The notes: generated by a model not told the origin, from the sequence alone. A DNA stretch of 64,000 bases from Athripsodes cinereus (GCA_947579605.1 OX388328.1:13681684-13745683); one strand, 5' to 3'; counted from the stretch's first letter, positions 9,526 to 20,293 are shown. Numbers and translations: made by a program.

Positions 9526-10258
9526 CTTCGAAAATCATCACATCATGGAAGACCTGTCAAATTTTTCAAATGTAGTTTTTGATCAAAATATTTCAAAATA
9601 TCTATAAAATCGTCAAATCATGATTGATGTGTCAAATTTATGCATAAAACCATAATATCATGGAAGACCTGTTAAATTTTTCAAATGTAGTTTTTGATCA
9701 AAATCTATCTGAATATCAACAAAATCGCAAAATCATGATTGAACTGTCAAACATTTTCATAAAATCATCACACCATGGAAGACCTGTCAAAACTATTCAA
9801 ATGAAGTTTTCGATCAAAATCTCTAAAAACTACCCATATAATCATCAAATCATGATTGAAATGTCAAATAATATATCCATGAAACCTGATATCACATCAT
9901 GGTAGACCTATCGAAAATTTCCAAAATGTACATAGTTTTCGTCAAAATCTTTCAAATATCTATAAAATCATCAAAACATCATGATTGAACTGTCAAACAT
10001 TTTCATATAATCATCACATCGTGGTATACCTGTCAAAATTTTTCAAATGTAATTTTCGTTCAAAATCTTTCAAAATAGATATTTTGATTTGATGATTTTA
10101 TACATATAAAATCATCAAATCATGATTGAAATGTCATTTTGATGCATAAAAATTCATATGCCTGCCATGAAGTGACGATTTAAGGAATATATTTGACAGT
10201 TCAATCGTGTCCATCAGACACCCATCAGGTATTTTGATCAGGTATTTATCACCCATCA
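9526..10258 (+). repeat. ~119-bp satellite array with an internal inversion
   Basis: Five direct units are marked by catcatggaagacctgtcaa-type starts near 9540, 9657, 9773, 9895 and 10017 (spacing 116-122 bp). Each has a 'tcaaatcatgattgaa..gtcaaa' half. At ~10083-10110 the array turns over through a gattttata/tataaaatc palindrome, and the following unit (10140-10205) is reversed, with tgccatgaagtgacgattt. Short 'caggtattt' repeats (10227-10260) precede the R1 insertion. Apparent ORFs here are repeat artefacts. Confidence 0.8.
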
Positions 10259-10855
10259 GGTATTTAGAAAGAGAGAGGACGCTACACGCCTGGCAAGAGT
10301 CGTGGGACACATCCACAAGGGGAAGATGGACTCACAGAGTCATTAAAGACATCAAACACTGGATCCAAAGGCCACATGGAGAGGTAACGTTCCACATGAC
10401 CCAGTTCCTAACAGGACACGGTGTCTTTGGCTCGTACCTGAAGAGGATTGGAAAGCTCAACTCAGATGAGTGCACATACTGCAGGGAGGGTAAAGATGAC
10501 CCGGAGCATACATTCTTCAAATGCTCCAAATGGCACGAGGACAGAATAAGAGTGGAAAGAAAAATATGCGAAACCTTGTCACCAGAAACTATCATTCGAA
10601 CAATGATGGTTTCGGTAAAATACTGGAGGCTCATTCAAGAATACATAGAAAACATAATGAGGAAAAAAGAGCACGATGAGAACCAGGAAAGAAGATGATA
10701 ATAAGACAACGCCACGTCTCTGGGTAGCCCGAAAGACAGGAACCGAGACGTGGTAGAAGATGAGGGGTTTTAGCCGGTTGGAGTCCGGCACTACCTGGCC
10801 AGAAAGGCCGGGTGTCCATGACTAGGATTTCCCCTCAAAAAAAAAGAAAAAAAAG
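10259..10855 (+). pseudogene. R1-clade LINE 3' fragment with poly-A tail
   Basis: Open frame to a stop at 10696. Residues: RTLHAWQESWDTSTRGRWTH, then HGEVTFHMTQFLTGHGVFGS, then the zinc knuckle C-x2-C-x7-H-x4-C (CTYCREGKDDPEHTFFKC). This is the C-terminal region of R1/TRAS/I-type ORF2. A 3'UTR follows (ggggttttagccggttggag) and an A-rich tail at ~10837-10854. A GGTATTT direct repeat (10259-10265 and 10855-10861) is a plausible target duplication inside the satellite. The 5' half of the RT is lost. Confidence 0.85.
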
Positions 10856-10955
10856 GTATTTTGATAGATTTTGATCAAAACTCTAGTATCAATATTTTTG
10901 ACAGGGCTACCATGAAGTGATGATTTCATGAATATTTTTGTCAGTTCTGTCATGA
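10856..10955 (-). repeat. Satellite unit, inverted, 3' of the R1 insertion
   Basis: Continues the reversed satellite: tttgatcaaaactctagtat, then 'ctaccatgaagtgatgattt'. It supports R1 having landed within the pre-existing array. Confidence 0.7.
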
Positions 10956-10973
10956 CTATATAATTAATTAATT

Positions 10974-11286
<313 letters not shown>

Positions 11287-11430
11287 GGGCTTTCGCCTTT
11301 TACATGTTAACAGCACAAAATAAATATAACAACAACAAGCAAATTCATAAAATAACATAAAAAATAATAATCAAAATAACAAGTAAAAATAATAATTAAA
11401 ATAACAAAATATAATATTGAGATGTCAGTT
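11287..11430 (-). mobile_element. LINE 3' end, family J, minus orientation
   Basis: On the minus strand, gttgttatatttattttgtg, then 'aaaaggcgaaagccctaaat', leads into the AAAT tract. The same aggcg-a-agcc signature precedes AAAT tails at 29.89 and 62.76 kb. Bases 11430-11740 show no recognisable feature. Confidence 0.6.
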
Positions 11431-11814
11431 CGTAAAAGTAATAATTTAATTTATATGTATCGTCAAAATATGCACAAACACACACAAATATTCTGAAATT
11501 CAAATTCAAATGTTTTTTTATTTAAATAAAATTTAAATAATCATTCATCTGAATGGTTGGGTATTTATAAAAACTTGAGTATGTAGGTACCTAGATATTT
11601 ACAAATTTAAAACATATTTGAGTAACTTTATATTGACACTGAGTAAAAATAAATAAGTGTGAAAATAAATTGATCATAAATATCTTGCAGAATTTTGTCA
11701 ACATCCGTCTAAATGAATTGATTATATGTTATAGGTAGGGTTGCCACCCGTACTTTATAATAAAGTAGTTAGTTACATTAGAATTGTACGTTTTTTTAGG
11801 TAATTGTACAAGTT

Positions 11815-12050
11815 GTCGGCCAGTATGGTGCGGAGGTAACGCTCTTGCCTTTGAGTCACGAGGTCCCGAGTTCGATTCTCGGCCAAGGCAAAGTGAAGAA
11901 TGACCTTTTTCAAATTGTCTTGGGTCTGTGTGTTACATGTATATGTGTTTAGTGCATTGTATATGTGTGTATCGTCGCATTAGTACCCATAATACAAGAT
12001 TTATCTTAGTTTGGGACTAGCTCAATCTGTGTGAATTGTTTATGTTTGTA
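11815..12050 (+). mobile_element. tRNA-derived SINE, family 2
   Basis: Head cggccagtatggtgcggagg (box A region), box B ggtcccgagttcgattctcg at ~11864-11883. The body has 'cttgggtctgtgtgttacat' and 'catagtacccataatacaag'-type blocks, ending 'actagctcaatctgtgtgaa'. Near full-length. Confidence 0.8.
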
Positions 12051-12204
12051 TATATGTATCAATAATGCTTGTATACGAAAATACGTTATTTCGCATGATT
12101 TCATTTCTTTGGGAATTTAAAAAGTTAAGTTGTACGTATTTTGTCGTTAAACGAAATTTATCGATTGGTGCAAATTAAGAATTTTATGTGTAAGCAAAAT
12201 TATT

Positions 12205-12640
12205 GCTGTGGAGATGCGTTCACTGAGAAGAATGGTTGGTAAAACGTTGCGAGATAGAGTGAAGAATGAGGATATCAGGAGAATGAGCGGATGTGAGAGG
12301 AGTGTTGTGGACAGAATGCGTGTTAACTAGTTGAGATGGTTTGGACATGTTGAGCGAATGCAAGATGAAAGGATGACGAAGAGGATGTATTTGTCTGAAA
12401 GAAGGGGTGTGAGGAAGCGCGGACGTCCAAGAACCACGTGGCTTGATCACGTGGACCAAATTCTTAAGGACGGGCGCGTGCTGAGTAAGAGAAATCGGCG
12501 TTCATATATGAGAAACTGGATGAATGTAGAGGAAGCGAAAGAAGTATGTAAGGATAGATCTATATAGCGTTCCGTTCTCTCTGCCTACCCCTCCTGGGAC
12601 ATGGCGTGAGGGTATAGTATAGTATAGTATAAATTATTAA
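12205..12640 (+). pseudogene. RTE-A LINE 3' end
   Basis: Frame from ~12208: AVEMRSLRRMVGKTLRDRVK, NEDIRRMSGCERSVVDRMRV, a TAG at 12328-12330, then LRWFGHVERMQDERMTKRMY, RKRGRPRTTWLDHVDQILKD, RNWMNVEEAKEVCKDRSI, and TAG where other copies have W. The tail is tgggacatggcgtgagggta, then (TATAG)n. This is the post-RT C-terminal region (WFGHVERM...RPRTTW) of RTE-like endonuclease/RT proteins. At least ten copies are in the window. Confidence 0.85.
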
Positions 12641-12721
12641 AAGTTGAGAATGGGGTAAAATTAAATTAATAAAAGAAAGGGTCACATTATTTGGTACCGG
12701 TAATTTTTTCGTAATTTATTT

Positions 12722-12888
12722 TAAAGATATATCTGGGTTTTTGTTATAAACCAAAATACATCTTTATACACCTTCCACATTAAGCTAAAAGCTTGTGTCG
12801 TGAAAGGGGAGTTTGCCTGTACCTGGGATCGAACTGCGAACCTCATGTGCATAATGCCGGGACTCCCTACCGCCAGTTTATCGATGAG
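12722..12888 (-). mobile_element. tRNA-derived SINE, family 1
   Basis: The 3' end is at 12722 (aaagatatatctgggttttt on the plus strand). The body is aaaggggagtttgcc, box B is GGGATCGAAC at ~12825, and the head is diverged near 12880. More decayed than the 5.8 kb copy. Confidence 0.7.
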
Positions 12889-13239
12889 CTCGGTTCGATA
12901 ACGGGTATTTTGCTTGGATTATCTTCTCGATACTCAGTATGAAAAAATATCCAGTATTGACATCACTAATTGAGTTGTGATGGCTGCCTGCAAAGAACTT
13001 AACTCCTGGAGTGAGTGGAAGATAGTGTGTTGGAACTGACACTGTAAAAATATACCTAATAATATAATTAATAAATTAACTAGGAATACCTTACAGACAC
13101 ACTGTTCAGTAGATCACCGGTGGTAGCTGTTAGCTGTAACTTAGCAGATACAGCTGTGAATGAAAGTACTGTCTAATAATGATATGTAAAATTGAAAACA
13201 ACACAATATGCAGTTAATTTCCAAATAACTTTTATTAAC

Positions 13240-13284
13240 TTCGCGTACTAGTATTCGGAGACCCTCGACTTCATCATCAGACGA
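13240..13284 (-). ncRNA. Hammerhead ribozyme-like motif, element H1
   Basis: Minus strand from 13284: stem I strand UCGU, core CUGAUGA (13280-13274), one extra U, stem II region (partly mispaired by mutation), GAA, the 8-nt palindrome UACUAGUA in the stem III position, C as the cleavage-site base, then GCGA pairing with UCGU (one G-U). The palindromic stem III implies a dimeric ribozyme. It differs from consensus at pair 15.1-16.1 (U-A instead of A-U) and in the extra U. Activity is unknown. Confidence 0.6.
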
Positions 13285-13349
13285 TTAGTAAAAAGTTTCT
13301 TTATGATGGAGTCGAGAGTCCCCCAGTACGCGAAGTTAATAAAAGTCAT

Positions 13350-13598
13350 TAATTGTGTCGGTGCACACGTAGTAGAATTCCATAATAATGCAATTTGAAA
13401 CAAGTGTTCCTTTCTACTATTGTTTTTTAATTCGCAGAGAGACGTCTTTCGACTTATAAGGTCATTATCAATCATCATCATAATTATAATCATATAAGGT
13501 CATATTATCAGATTGATAATGACCTTATAAGTCGAAAGACGTCTCTCTGCGAATTAAAAAACAATAGTAGAAAGGAACACTTGTTTCAAATTGCATTA
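13350..13598 (-). mobile_element. Ribozyme-type foldback element G, copy 2
   Basis: About 249 bp, flanked by the 14-bp direct repeat TTAATAAAAGTCAT (13336-13349 and 13599-13612). The left end on plus is taattgtgtcggtgcacacg, then 'tagtagaattcc'. Long arms pair across a central A/T-rich spacer. The right arm on plus carries CAGA, UUGAUAA, U, GACCUUAUAAGUC, GAA, the palindrome AGACGUCU, C, UCUG (13509-13549): a hammerhead layout with a 4-bp stem I. Core positions C3 and G8 are mutated (to U and A). Confidence 0.82.
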
Positions 13599-13989
13599 TT
13601 AATAAAAGTCATTTGGAAGTTAACTACATATTGTGTTTTTTTTTAATTTTTCTTGAAATGGACTTCCAACAAGTACCTTCGGTCAACAACATTAATATCT
13701 GTTTAATATCTACAATAATTTGTATTGTGTAATAATCAATTGTAACGGCAATGAATGTTTTTAGTAAAGACTGGAAATTCAAAAGGAAAATTAGCAATGT
13801 AACCAAGCAAATTTTGCGACCATTATAATTTCATATCAATCAGTTTTAAGCGAGTGTTAGTTCAATAATATACCTTCATTATTATCTCCCTCGAGTCTCT
13901 CATTGTAGATGCATTTATAAAAGTATCAACCTAGAGTCTTAACATTTCTAGAGTCTAACAGTCTATTCATGGAAAAAACTACAAAGTTT

Positions 13990-14170
13990 GCCATCTGTCC
14001 TGAATGCTTTAATTTTTTTTATGGCATGGAGAGAACAGTTTGCATGTATACAACATGTAGCTGATCTGCTAGCTGCCCTACTTGTGGGATATGGCGAAAT
14101 GGGTGGTATACTTACATATTAATGTCATGACACAAGCTTTTAGCTTATTATGAAAGGTGTGGTGCAGTGG
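13990..14170 (+). mobile_element. SINE family 3 fragment followed by a SINE family 1 fragment
   Basis: 13990-14107 matches family 3 (ctgtcctgaatgctttaatt, gcagctgatctgct-like, cttgtgggatatggcg). 14126-14165 matches the family 1 body (cacaagcttttagcttatta, gaaaggtgt). Both are truncated. Confidence 0.55.
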
Positions 14171-14262
14171 GTAAAGGTGTACATAGATTTTTTGCTAAAA
14201 AACATATATACTTGTAAAAAACCTATAACCTATAAATAAATTTTTATATTGAAACAACATTT

Positions 14263-14490
14263 TCACAACATATTTCTGAATGAACAGAAAAAGAAATATG
14301 TTTTTTTTTCATTTTTAATATTCTTGTATCGATAAGGATTTACTGGTAAACCCATTATTAAATAAAAGTAATGTAGAGTATAAAAAAGAATCTTCAATGA
14401 TAAAGATTCCATTGTCAAGGCGAAAACATGACTGAAAGGACCCAACGTAGATCCTTGCAGTATACCCAAAAAGGACACAGCTAAATAATA
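14263..14490 (-). pseudogene. RT core fragment (LINE)
   Basis: Minus strand frame contains AVSFLGILQGSTLGPFSHVF. 'G-x-x-Q-G-S-x-L-G-P' is the RT palm motif that precedes the YADD box in Jockey/CR1-type LINEs. The YADD itself is not seen. It lies next to a (TAATAA)n tract and another LINE 3' end. Confidence 0.55.
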
Positions 14491-14645
14491 ATAATAATAA
14501 TAATAATAAAAATCTTTATTGCACAAAAAAAACAAACATTAATAAAATATAAGCATTGTAGAACCAGACAAATAAATTTGTGCAATGGGCGAGTTTATCG
14601 CGGAAGCGCGATATCTTCCAACTAACCCATTTTTTAGCATTTTGC
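14491..14645 (-). mobile_element. LINE 3' UTR end, family L
   Basis: Minus strand: atgggttagttggaagatat, cgcgcttccgcgataaactc, gcccattgcacaaatttatt, ending 'gcaataaagatttttatt' then (ATT)n. Same family as 9060-9180, with a better preserved tail. Confidence 0.6.
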
Positions 14646-14999
14646 CACGTATTCTGCTTATTATTAAATACTAGAAGCACAATTACCATAAAATATATTT
14701 AAGAGTCTTCATAGATGTTAGGATTCTGGAAAAAGGTTGAAGAAAATTTCTCCAAAGACTTAGGAACATACTGTTCTCAATGCTAAGAAAATGGTCATAC
14801 AAATTAAACTTGTATTGCTGTGTGCACAATTTTCTTTCGGCTGTATATAAAAATAAACACATACAGTTATTCTCAACAAGTGGTCCGATTTCCAAGATGT
14901 AGTGGTAGTAGTAGTACCTACACCTAAGCGATTGTGGCGCTGGAATCTTATACGGGTTTCATACAAACATAGTGCGGTGGAAATGTGTACTAGATTGTT

Positions 15000-17430
15000 C
15001 CATTGCTAGTTTAGTCTGATTAACACTATCCGACATTTGGTCGTTGGTCGCGCCAAAGTCGCTGGCATTTTTCGCAATAACGGGATATGAAAAGTGGAAT
15101 GTGCATTACAAAAAACATTGCTTTAGAGTCATTGTAAGTTTAAATAAATAAATAATTAATTTGAAAAAATAATAATTGACAAATATTCTCACGTAGCAAC
15201 ATTAGAAAAAAGTTTCTATTTTCAAAAGTAACTAGAGCGCCGCGCGAATTCTGAATTTCACGATTCGAAATTTCAAAAATAGATTTTGTACGCATTTTTT
15301 ATTACAAAAGTATTAATTTTTTACAGTTTTTCAGTTTTTATCGTTTTTTATTGTTCTTTTTTTATAAAAAATCGAATGATCTATCGGAGTTGCCATATTG
15401 TTAAGTGTTGCCTGAGTTAAAAAATATTTTTTTTATTTCAGATTTATTTTTGTTTAATAAATAAGTAAATAAAAAGTGAAAAAAGGCGGTGAGTGTTGTG
15501 CTTTCAGACGCTTTTTTACATAACAAATTAATTGTGTGAAGTGCTAAGAATTTTTTTAATATATTTTTTACATATTGTACATTTTTACACTTTTCTCTTT
15601 CAACAGTTTCTCATAAAATCTAACAAAGATTTCCAATTTACAATGTGTAAATTTACATCAAAACATTTTTTATTTAATTGTATTTTTATTGTTTTTTTTT
15701 ATTATTATTATTCTAACACGGACGTTTATTTATTTAAACAATAATGTGGTGATTTTAGCTATATTTTTTTTTTCGTTTTTATAATTATATTTATTGAAGA
15801 CAAAACAAATGGATTGCAGTGAAGTGATAACTATTTTTATTGTATTTCTTACATGTTTGTATATATTTTTATTATTTTTCTTTGATTTTTCTGAAATTTA
15901 CGTATTTTTAAAAAAAATATCATTAAAACTATCTTGGCTCGAATCCTTCAGCCAACCTGTTCGACAATTTCTCATGTAACATATACTATCCTAGAATATT
16001 CTGGTATCGTCCAGAAATACTTTTGTGAATAGCTTTGATGAAATCTATTTATATTCGCATTTTTATTTATGAAATTATACAATATTAAAACAAAAACTAG
16101 GATTATATTATATCTCGTGAAATATCATTTTTTTTCGAAAAATTTAACTGGGACAAAAATATGGACAACCATTCAGAACTTACTTATTTTTTATCATACT
16201 ATCTTTATATTGAAATTTAACTAAAATTTTATATCTTACATTAAAAAAAAACAAGAAAAAGCAAAATCTGCAAACAAGAACCTTTTTTAATAAATTTATA
16301 TATTTTGAAAAAAGCACAAAAAAATTATGCGAACCAATTTTTAGTTTCCGAAAAAATCGAATATTTTTTTTAATCTTATGCATTTTTTAAATGTTAGCAT
16401 TTTTTTAACCGATAAATTTTTATTTTGCATAATACCAATTTTTTATTTGCAGAAAAATCGGAGTAATTATTTAATTTAGTGCATTTTTGAAACGATTATT
16501 ATTTTTCAATATTTATTTTTGTATCTGTTACGGTAACGGCGTTCGATTCATTTTTATATTTTTGTAACCAATGTGTGAAATATTTTATTATTTCGACACA
16601 ACATTCTCATAACATGAACAACGAATGATATCGTTCTGTGTGTTAAGAGAGAATGTACGAGTGTGTGTGTGTGAGTTTGTGAGTTTGTATGCGAGACGAA
16701 AATAGCCAAGTTATCGAGTTTCACCAGTGAGAAAAAATTCTTAGTTGTGAGTGTTATGCATGAATATTACGTGTGAACGAGGAAAAATACACAAAACTAA
16801 CAAAATGTTTAGTAAATGCTCTATGTTTAAATGTTCAAATGCTACTTATTCTTGATAGTATCGTCGTTACACGTATAAAATATTTTACCATTAATACTAT
16901 ACCGTCATAATATTATCTCGCTAGTGGAGTAGTCCGCGAACCACTATTTATTTATGTTCTATTCCCTCTAAAGCTTTTTCCTTTCTTGCTGTAGCAATAA
17001 GAAAAAAATAAGGCATTGATGGCGCATGCAATAATTTATCAGAATATATTATGACAAAATGACACACAAGTGCCAATCATATTATAATCAAACGTTTTAA
17101 AAGCTTTTTGGAATTTAAAAGTTGAAGAGAGCTTTCAAATAAGTTTTTATGAAAAAGACTGCGAAATTAATATTATTGTATATAAATTTTGTGAATCTCA
17201 AAAATCATTGTACGACATATTTTATTTATAATTTTTTTTTTAAATTACATCTCCAACGTATCTAAGAATTCTTACTTGTTGATATTATCTTATTTTGTTT
17301 TATGCAATTTTTGTATAAAACTTGTTGATTTTCACTAATTTTGTATGAAACTTATTACAATCCGCAACTTTTTGAATACAGTTAGTTAGTTTTCCAACTA
17401 TAAATCACAATTTCAAGTATAATAATTTAT
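15000..17430. other. No recognisable gene or repeat
   Basis: Very AT-rich sequence with many homopolymer runs. The longest ORFs here are 60-70 codons of low-complexity F/K/I/Y-rich peptide with no motif. No family seen elsewhere in the window is present. It may be host intronic or intergenic DNA. Confidence 0.5.
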
Positions 17431-17435
17431 TTATC

Positions 17436-17530
17436 TACCGATACCCTCACGCCATGTCCCAGGTGGGGTAAGCAGAGAGTACGGAACGCCATAGAGATCT
17501 ATCTTAACATACTTCTTTCGCTCATTTACT
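17436..17530 (-). pseudogene. RTE-A LINE 3' terminus
   Basis: Plus strand ataccctcacgccatgtccc, 'aggtggggtaagcagagag', 'cggaacgcc...agatctatc' is the reverse of the RTE-A end (RSIWRSVLSAYP...). Severely 5' truncated. Confidence 0.65.
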
Positions 17531-18213
17531 TAATGATAGTTTGACATTTATACCTATAAGATCAAGACCACATTGGATGCATCTTTAGGTCTTTATCATA
17601 AATCCCTGAATCTCGGGTTCTTTGTTATGAAAGGAAATAATGAAATATCTCTTTTAACGGAGAACGCGTTTGTTTAACAATAGCCATTTCATCCGAACAA
17701 TTTAAAATCTAAAATATCTAAAATCTGATGAACAAAAATCTTAAAGTGTTCAACTTAGATTACAGCAACAAAGTTTTAAAGAGCGTCACTAAGAGCGTAG
17801 AGACTTGGTTATTATTGAGAGAATTAAAATTAACCTGGGACTCCGTGATATTAATGGTGTAGGTATATTACAGTGTTGCAATAATGCACCACTTGTCCTT
17901 GGCATATGGCACACATTGATGCAAATAAATAGATGCACACTATGTCATACAATCATTAGGTACTTACAAACCTATATACTACCCTTAACTTAAATAAATA
18001 CTTATTTCGCTTTCAAGATACAAGCATGATATTGAATTTATTACATTGTTTAAATAAATTAATAGGTAATAGAAAATAATATATCACTGTTTACTTTCAC
18101 TTGATTATTCAATGAAGTGAAATTCAATCATGGTAATCCCAAGTGAAATTAAATAATGGGAATCTCAAGTGAAATTCATTCAAGGCAGTCTCAAATGAAA
18201 TTAAATCATGATT

Positions 18214-18392
18214 AATGGAAGCGAGTTTTCTCATTATGATTTTAAATTATCACTTTTAATTTTAATTTGGTGACGGGTTTCGACACGCTTTTGAAAATGC
18301 TCGTCAATGACACTAACGTGTCGAAACCGGTCGCAAAATTAAAAATGATAATTTAAAAACATTGTAAGAAAACTCGGTTCCATTAATCATGT
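18214..18392. mobile_element. Ribozyme-type foldback element, family H4
   Basis: Inverted arms of ~75 bp: the left starts tcatgattaatggaagcgag and the right ends ctcggttccattaatcatg. The right arm on plus has the perfect hairpin GACAC-UAAC-GUGUC (18309-18322), GAA (18323-18325), the palindrome ACCGGU and C (18332). The left arm carries the mirrored GUC-GAA-ACCCGU-C. The CUGAUGA box is degenerate (UCAAUGA). Same layout as families G, H and I but with different sequence. Confidence 0.65.
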
Positions 18393-18644
18393 CCCGAAAT
18401 TATCACATTGTAAATGCCGCTAATATTACCTAACAATAGAAATTAAATCAAGCCAATCTCAAGTGAAATTAAATGAAACCAATCTCAAGTGAATTTTAAC
18501 ATACAATGAAAGTGAAAAACGGTATTGGGTGTTTGTATTAATTCAAACAATCTAAATGAATTTTCACTGTGTAATTGCCTCTTCAAAAATAGAAAAATAA
18601 TTTAAAAAAATCAAACCATTCGAACGTGCTGTGTAACACCTGTC

Positions 18645-18835
18645 AAAGAATTGGTCACCAACTCATTTTTTTCCTCAGGTGTTCGAGTGTCACGTAAAAG
18701 GTGTTCGAAAACATAAAGACATCTTGAATTCAGCAGGTTTGACATTTATCCTTAATTTTTGTCGGCACAGAAAGGACAGCTTGCGTGTTTATAACATGCA
18801 GTTGATCTGCTGGCCACACTACTGGTACCTATTTT
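18645..18835 (+). mobile_element. SINE family 3 copy
   Basis: Blocks ttcgagtgtcacgtaaaagg, 'tgttcgaaaa', 'cttaatttttgtcggcacag', 'aggacagcttgcgtg', 'catgcagttgatctgctggc'. The tail is lost. Confidence 0.65.
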
Positions 18836-18849
18836 CAACTTCACAAACT

Positions 18850-19065
18850 TATTTGGAACTTTTTAATTATTGAACGGAACAAAGACAACGTATGTCTTTA
18901 ATAACAGTGCGATTATTATTATATAGTATATTTCACTTTCTGTTGTATTTTTCAAGCAAAATAATAAATAATATTACAAAAATGGTGATTTCTCGAATAT
19001 AAGACATTTCTACTTGTAAAGTTGTGGAACTGAATAGTCGATATATAAATAAACTGGAGTTTTAG
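18850..19065 (+). repeat. Dispersed repeat family C copy 2
   Basis: Uninterrupted ttgaacggaacaaagacaac, 'gtatgtctttaataacagtg', 'cgattattattatatagtat', 'tttcactttctgttgta'. It shows the empty state of the SINE insertion point filled at 7.05-7.28 kb. Confidence 0.7.
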
Positions 19066-19094
19066 TAAGGATTTCTATTTTTTTGAAAATAAAT

Positions 19095-19230
19095 AATAAT
19101 AGCCTATGTCACCCGGGGATAGTGTAGCTTCCCAACAGTGAATGAATTTTTCAAATCGGTTCAGTAGTTTTGGAGCCTATTCAGTACAAACAATCAAATC
19201 TTTCCTCTTTATAATATTAGTATAGATAAA
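19095..19230 (+). repeat. Dispersed repeat family M (LINE/SINE 3' end)
   Basis: Sequence cctatgtcacccggggatag, 'tgtagcttcccaacagtgaa', 'tttttcaaatcggttcagta', ending tctttataatattagtatag. From my knowledge this ending is very common in lepidopteran genomes. A copy split by a LINE is at 43.81-44.36 kb. Confidence 0.65.
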
Positions 19231-19454
19231 GAATAAAGCTTATCTCATAAGATATAATATATTTCTATATATTTCATATACAACATTTATATTACTATCT
19301 ATTATATTGCTATAGCTAATTACTATTATTTAGATCATTTGATTCTCGGTACAATTACATTTTATATTACACAATAAATAATCATCTATTCTATTCTATC
19401 GCAACATTAAATTAGTTGGAACACCTGTCTGTTTTAAAACGTAAATATATACAC

Positions 19455-19605
19455 CTGTATACTACTACTACTACTCTACCATCACGGCATATCCCACAAG
19501 TGGGGTAAGTTTTCGAGTGTCCTGTTGAAGGCAGGTGTTCGAAAAAATTAATACATTTTACATCTTAAATTTAGCGATGAGCTTTACTACTTAACAAATC
19601 TTGTC
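19455..19605. mobile_element. SINE family 3, two halves joined in opposite orientation
   Basis: 19455-19507 is the reversed tail (tactactactactactctac, catcacggcatatccc). 19508-19600 is a plus-strand 5' half (tttcgagtgtcctgttgaag, gcaggtgttcgaaaaa). The two halves meet head-on, so this is an inversion chimera. Confidence 0.6.
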
Positions 19606-19809
19606 AACACCGAGGTGCCATAATGGACAGCCTGAAGGGCTGGCCGACCAAAATACCCCCGTGTGTGATACCTTTTGACTTCTACACTCCTTCGATGTCC
19701 CTCTAACCGAGAGAAGCAAACACAGTTATGATATTTATATAAAAAAATAAAGAAAAGTATTTTGATGACCTAGGTTACTTTAAATAGAAAATGTACGTTA
19801 AGTTCAAAG

Positions 19810-20245
19810 CAATTCAATACAATTGAAAAGAACTTCTTGTTGTAGTAGACCATTGATCTGTTTGTTCGGAATTTGTTTCCTCTTGCGACGCTGAAGACCA
19901 ACTATTCTTCCATCTTCTAGGTGGCCTTCCAGGCAATCTTCTTCCTAGTGGAGTCTCGTTCGTGGCGATGTGGGTTATTCTGTCATACCTACTCATGCGG
20001 ACCATATGGTCCCTCCAGAACCGTCTTCTCTTTCTGCTCCACCGAACGATATTTTCAATTTCGCATATTTTTCTTATTTCGGTGTTTCTGACTCTGTCTC
20101 TGAGGGTTTTGATTCGCGATTGCATGTAGAGTCTTCGTTTCAGATGTTAGAAAGAGATTTTTTGTTTTGTTAGTATCTACTCGCGTTTCGACACCGTATG
20201 TCATTATCGGCTTCACGTAGGTTTTGTTAATGCGTTAATTAACCT
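19810..20245 (-). pseudogene. RTE-C LINE, RT C-terminal remnant
   Basis: Minus strand: RINKTYVKPIMTYGVETRVD, TNKTKNL, a shift, QSRIKTLRDRVRNTEIRKIC, RFWRDHMVRMSRYDRI, LGRRLPGRPPRRWKNS. This is the common insect LINE C-terminal series (Y-K-T-x-V-R-P-x-x-T-Y-G ... G-R-P-x-x-R-W). Same family as the RT at 39.6-40.8 kb. Element G3 is inserted at its upstream end. Nothing is recognised at 19.61-19.81 kb except a short repeat shared with 60.05 kb. Confidence 0.75.
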
Positions 20246-20293
20246 TGTACGTTAATTAAAATGAATTCTGCTACGTGTACACCGACACAATTA
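20233..20293 (-). mobile_element. Ribozyme-type element G, degraded copy 3
   Basis: Retains the family 3' terminus (plus strand gaattctgctacgtgtacac-cgacacaatta) and a short ttaattaac/gttaattaa hairpin. No clear target duplication. Placed in an RTE-C fragment. Confidence 0.55.

Larger units (their letters stand above)
13202..13636. mobile_element. Ribozyme-type foldback element H, copy 1, with G2 nested inside
   Basis: The left arm is 13202-13284. The right arm runs from ~13309 and is broken by element G2 (13350-13598), finishing at 13636. The left arm on the minus strand holds UCGU, CUGAUGA, an imperfect hairpin, GAA, the palindrome UACUAGUA, C, and GCGA: a hammerhead layout including a stem I match. 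The tail contains gttaataaaagt-catttggaagttaact. Copy H2 (55.17 kb) gives the uninterrupted sequence. Confidence 0.75.

Noticed and set aside
9660..9905. 81-codon ORF with regular sequence
   Set aside because: It is the ~119-bp satellite read in one frame; the peptide repeats with the units.
10207..10269. First ~20 codons of the R1-like ORF as a genuine N-terminus
   Set aside because: They read through satellite sequence before the LINE begins; fortuitous in-frame fusion.
13441..13560. CRISPR-like direct repeats
   Set aside because: The repeated blocks are inverted arms of one foldback element, not direct repeats with spacers.
15532..15979. F/Y/I-rich ORFs as membrane peptides
   Set aside because: Translation of poly-T-rich DNA; low complexity in all frames.
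18301..18332. Functional hammerhead in family H4
   Set aside because: The CUGAUGA box is too degenerate; kept only as an architecture match.
19655..19720. Short repeat shared in inverted orientation with 60050-60110 (cttctctcg...agagggacatcgaagg)
   Set aside because: Too short and diverged to assign; possibly one more dispersed element.
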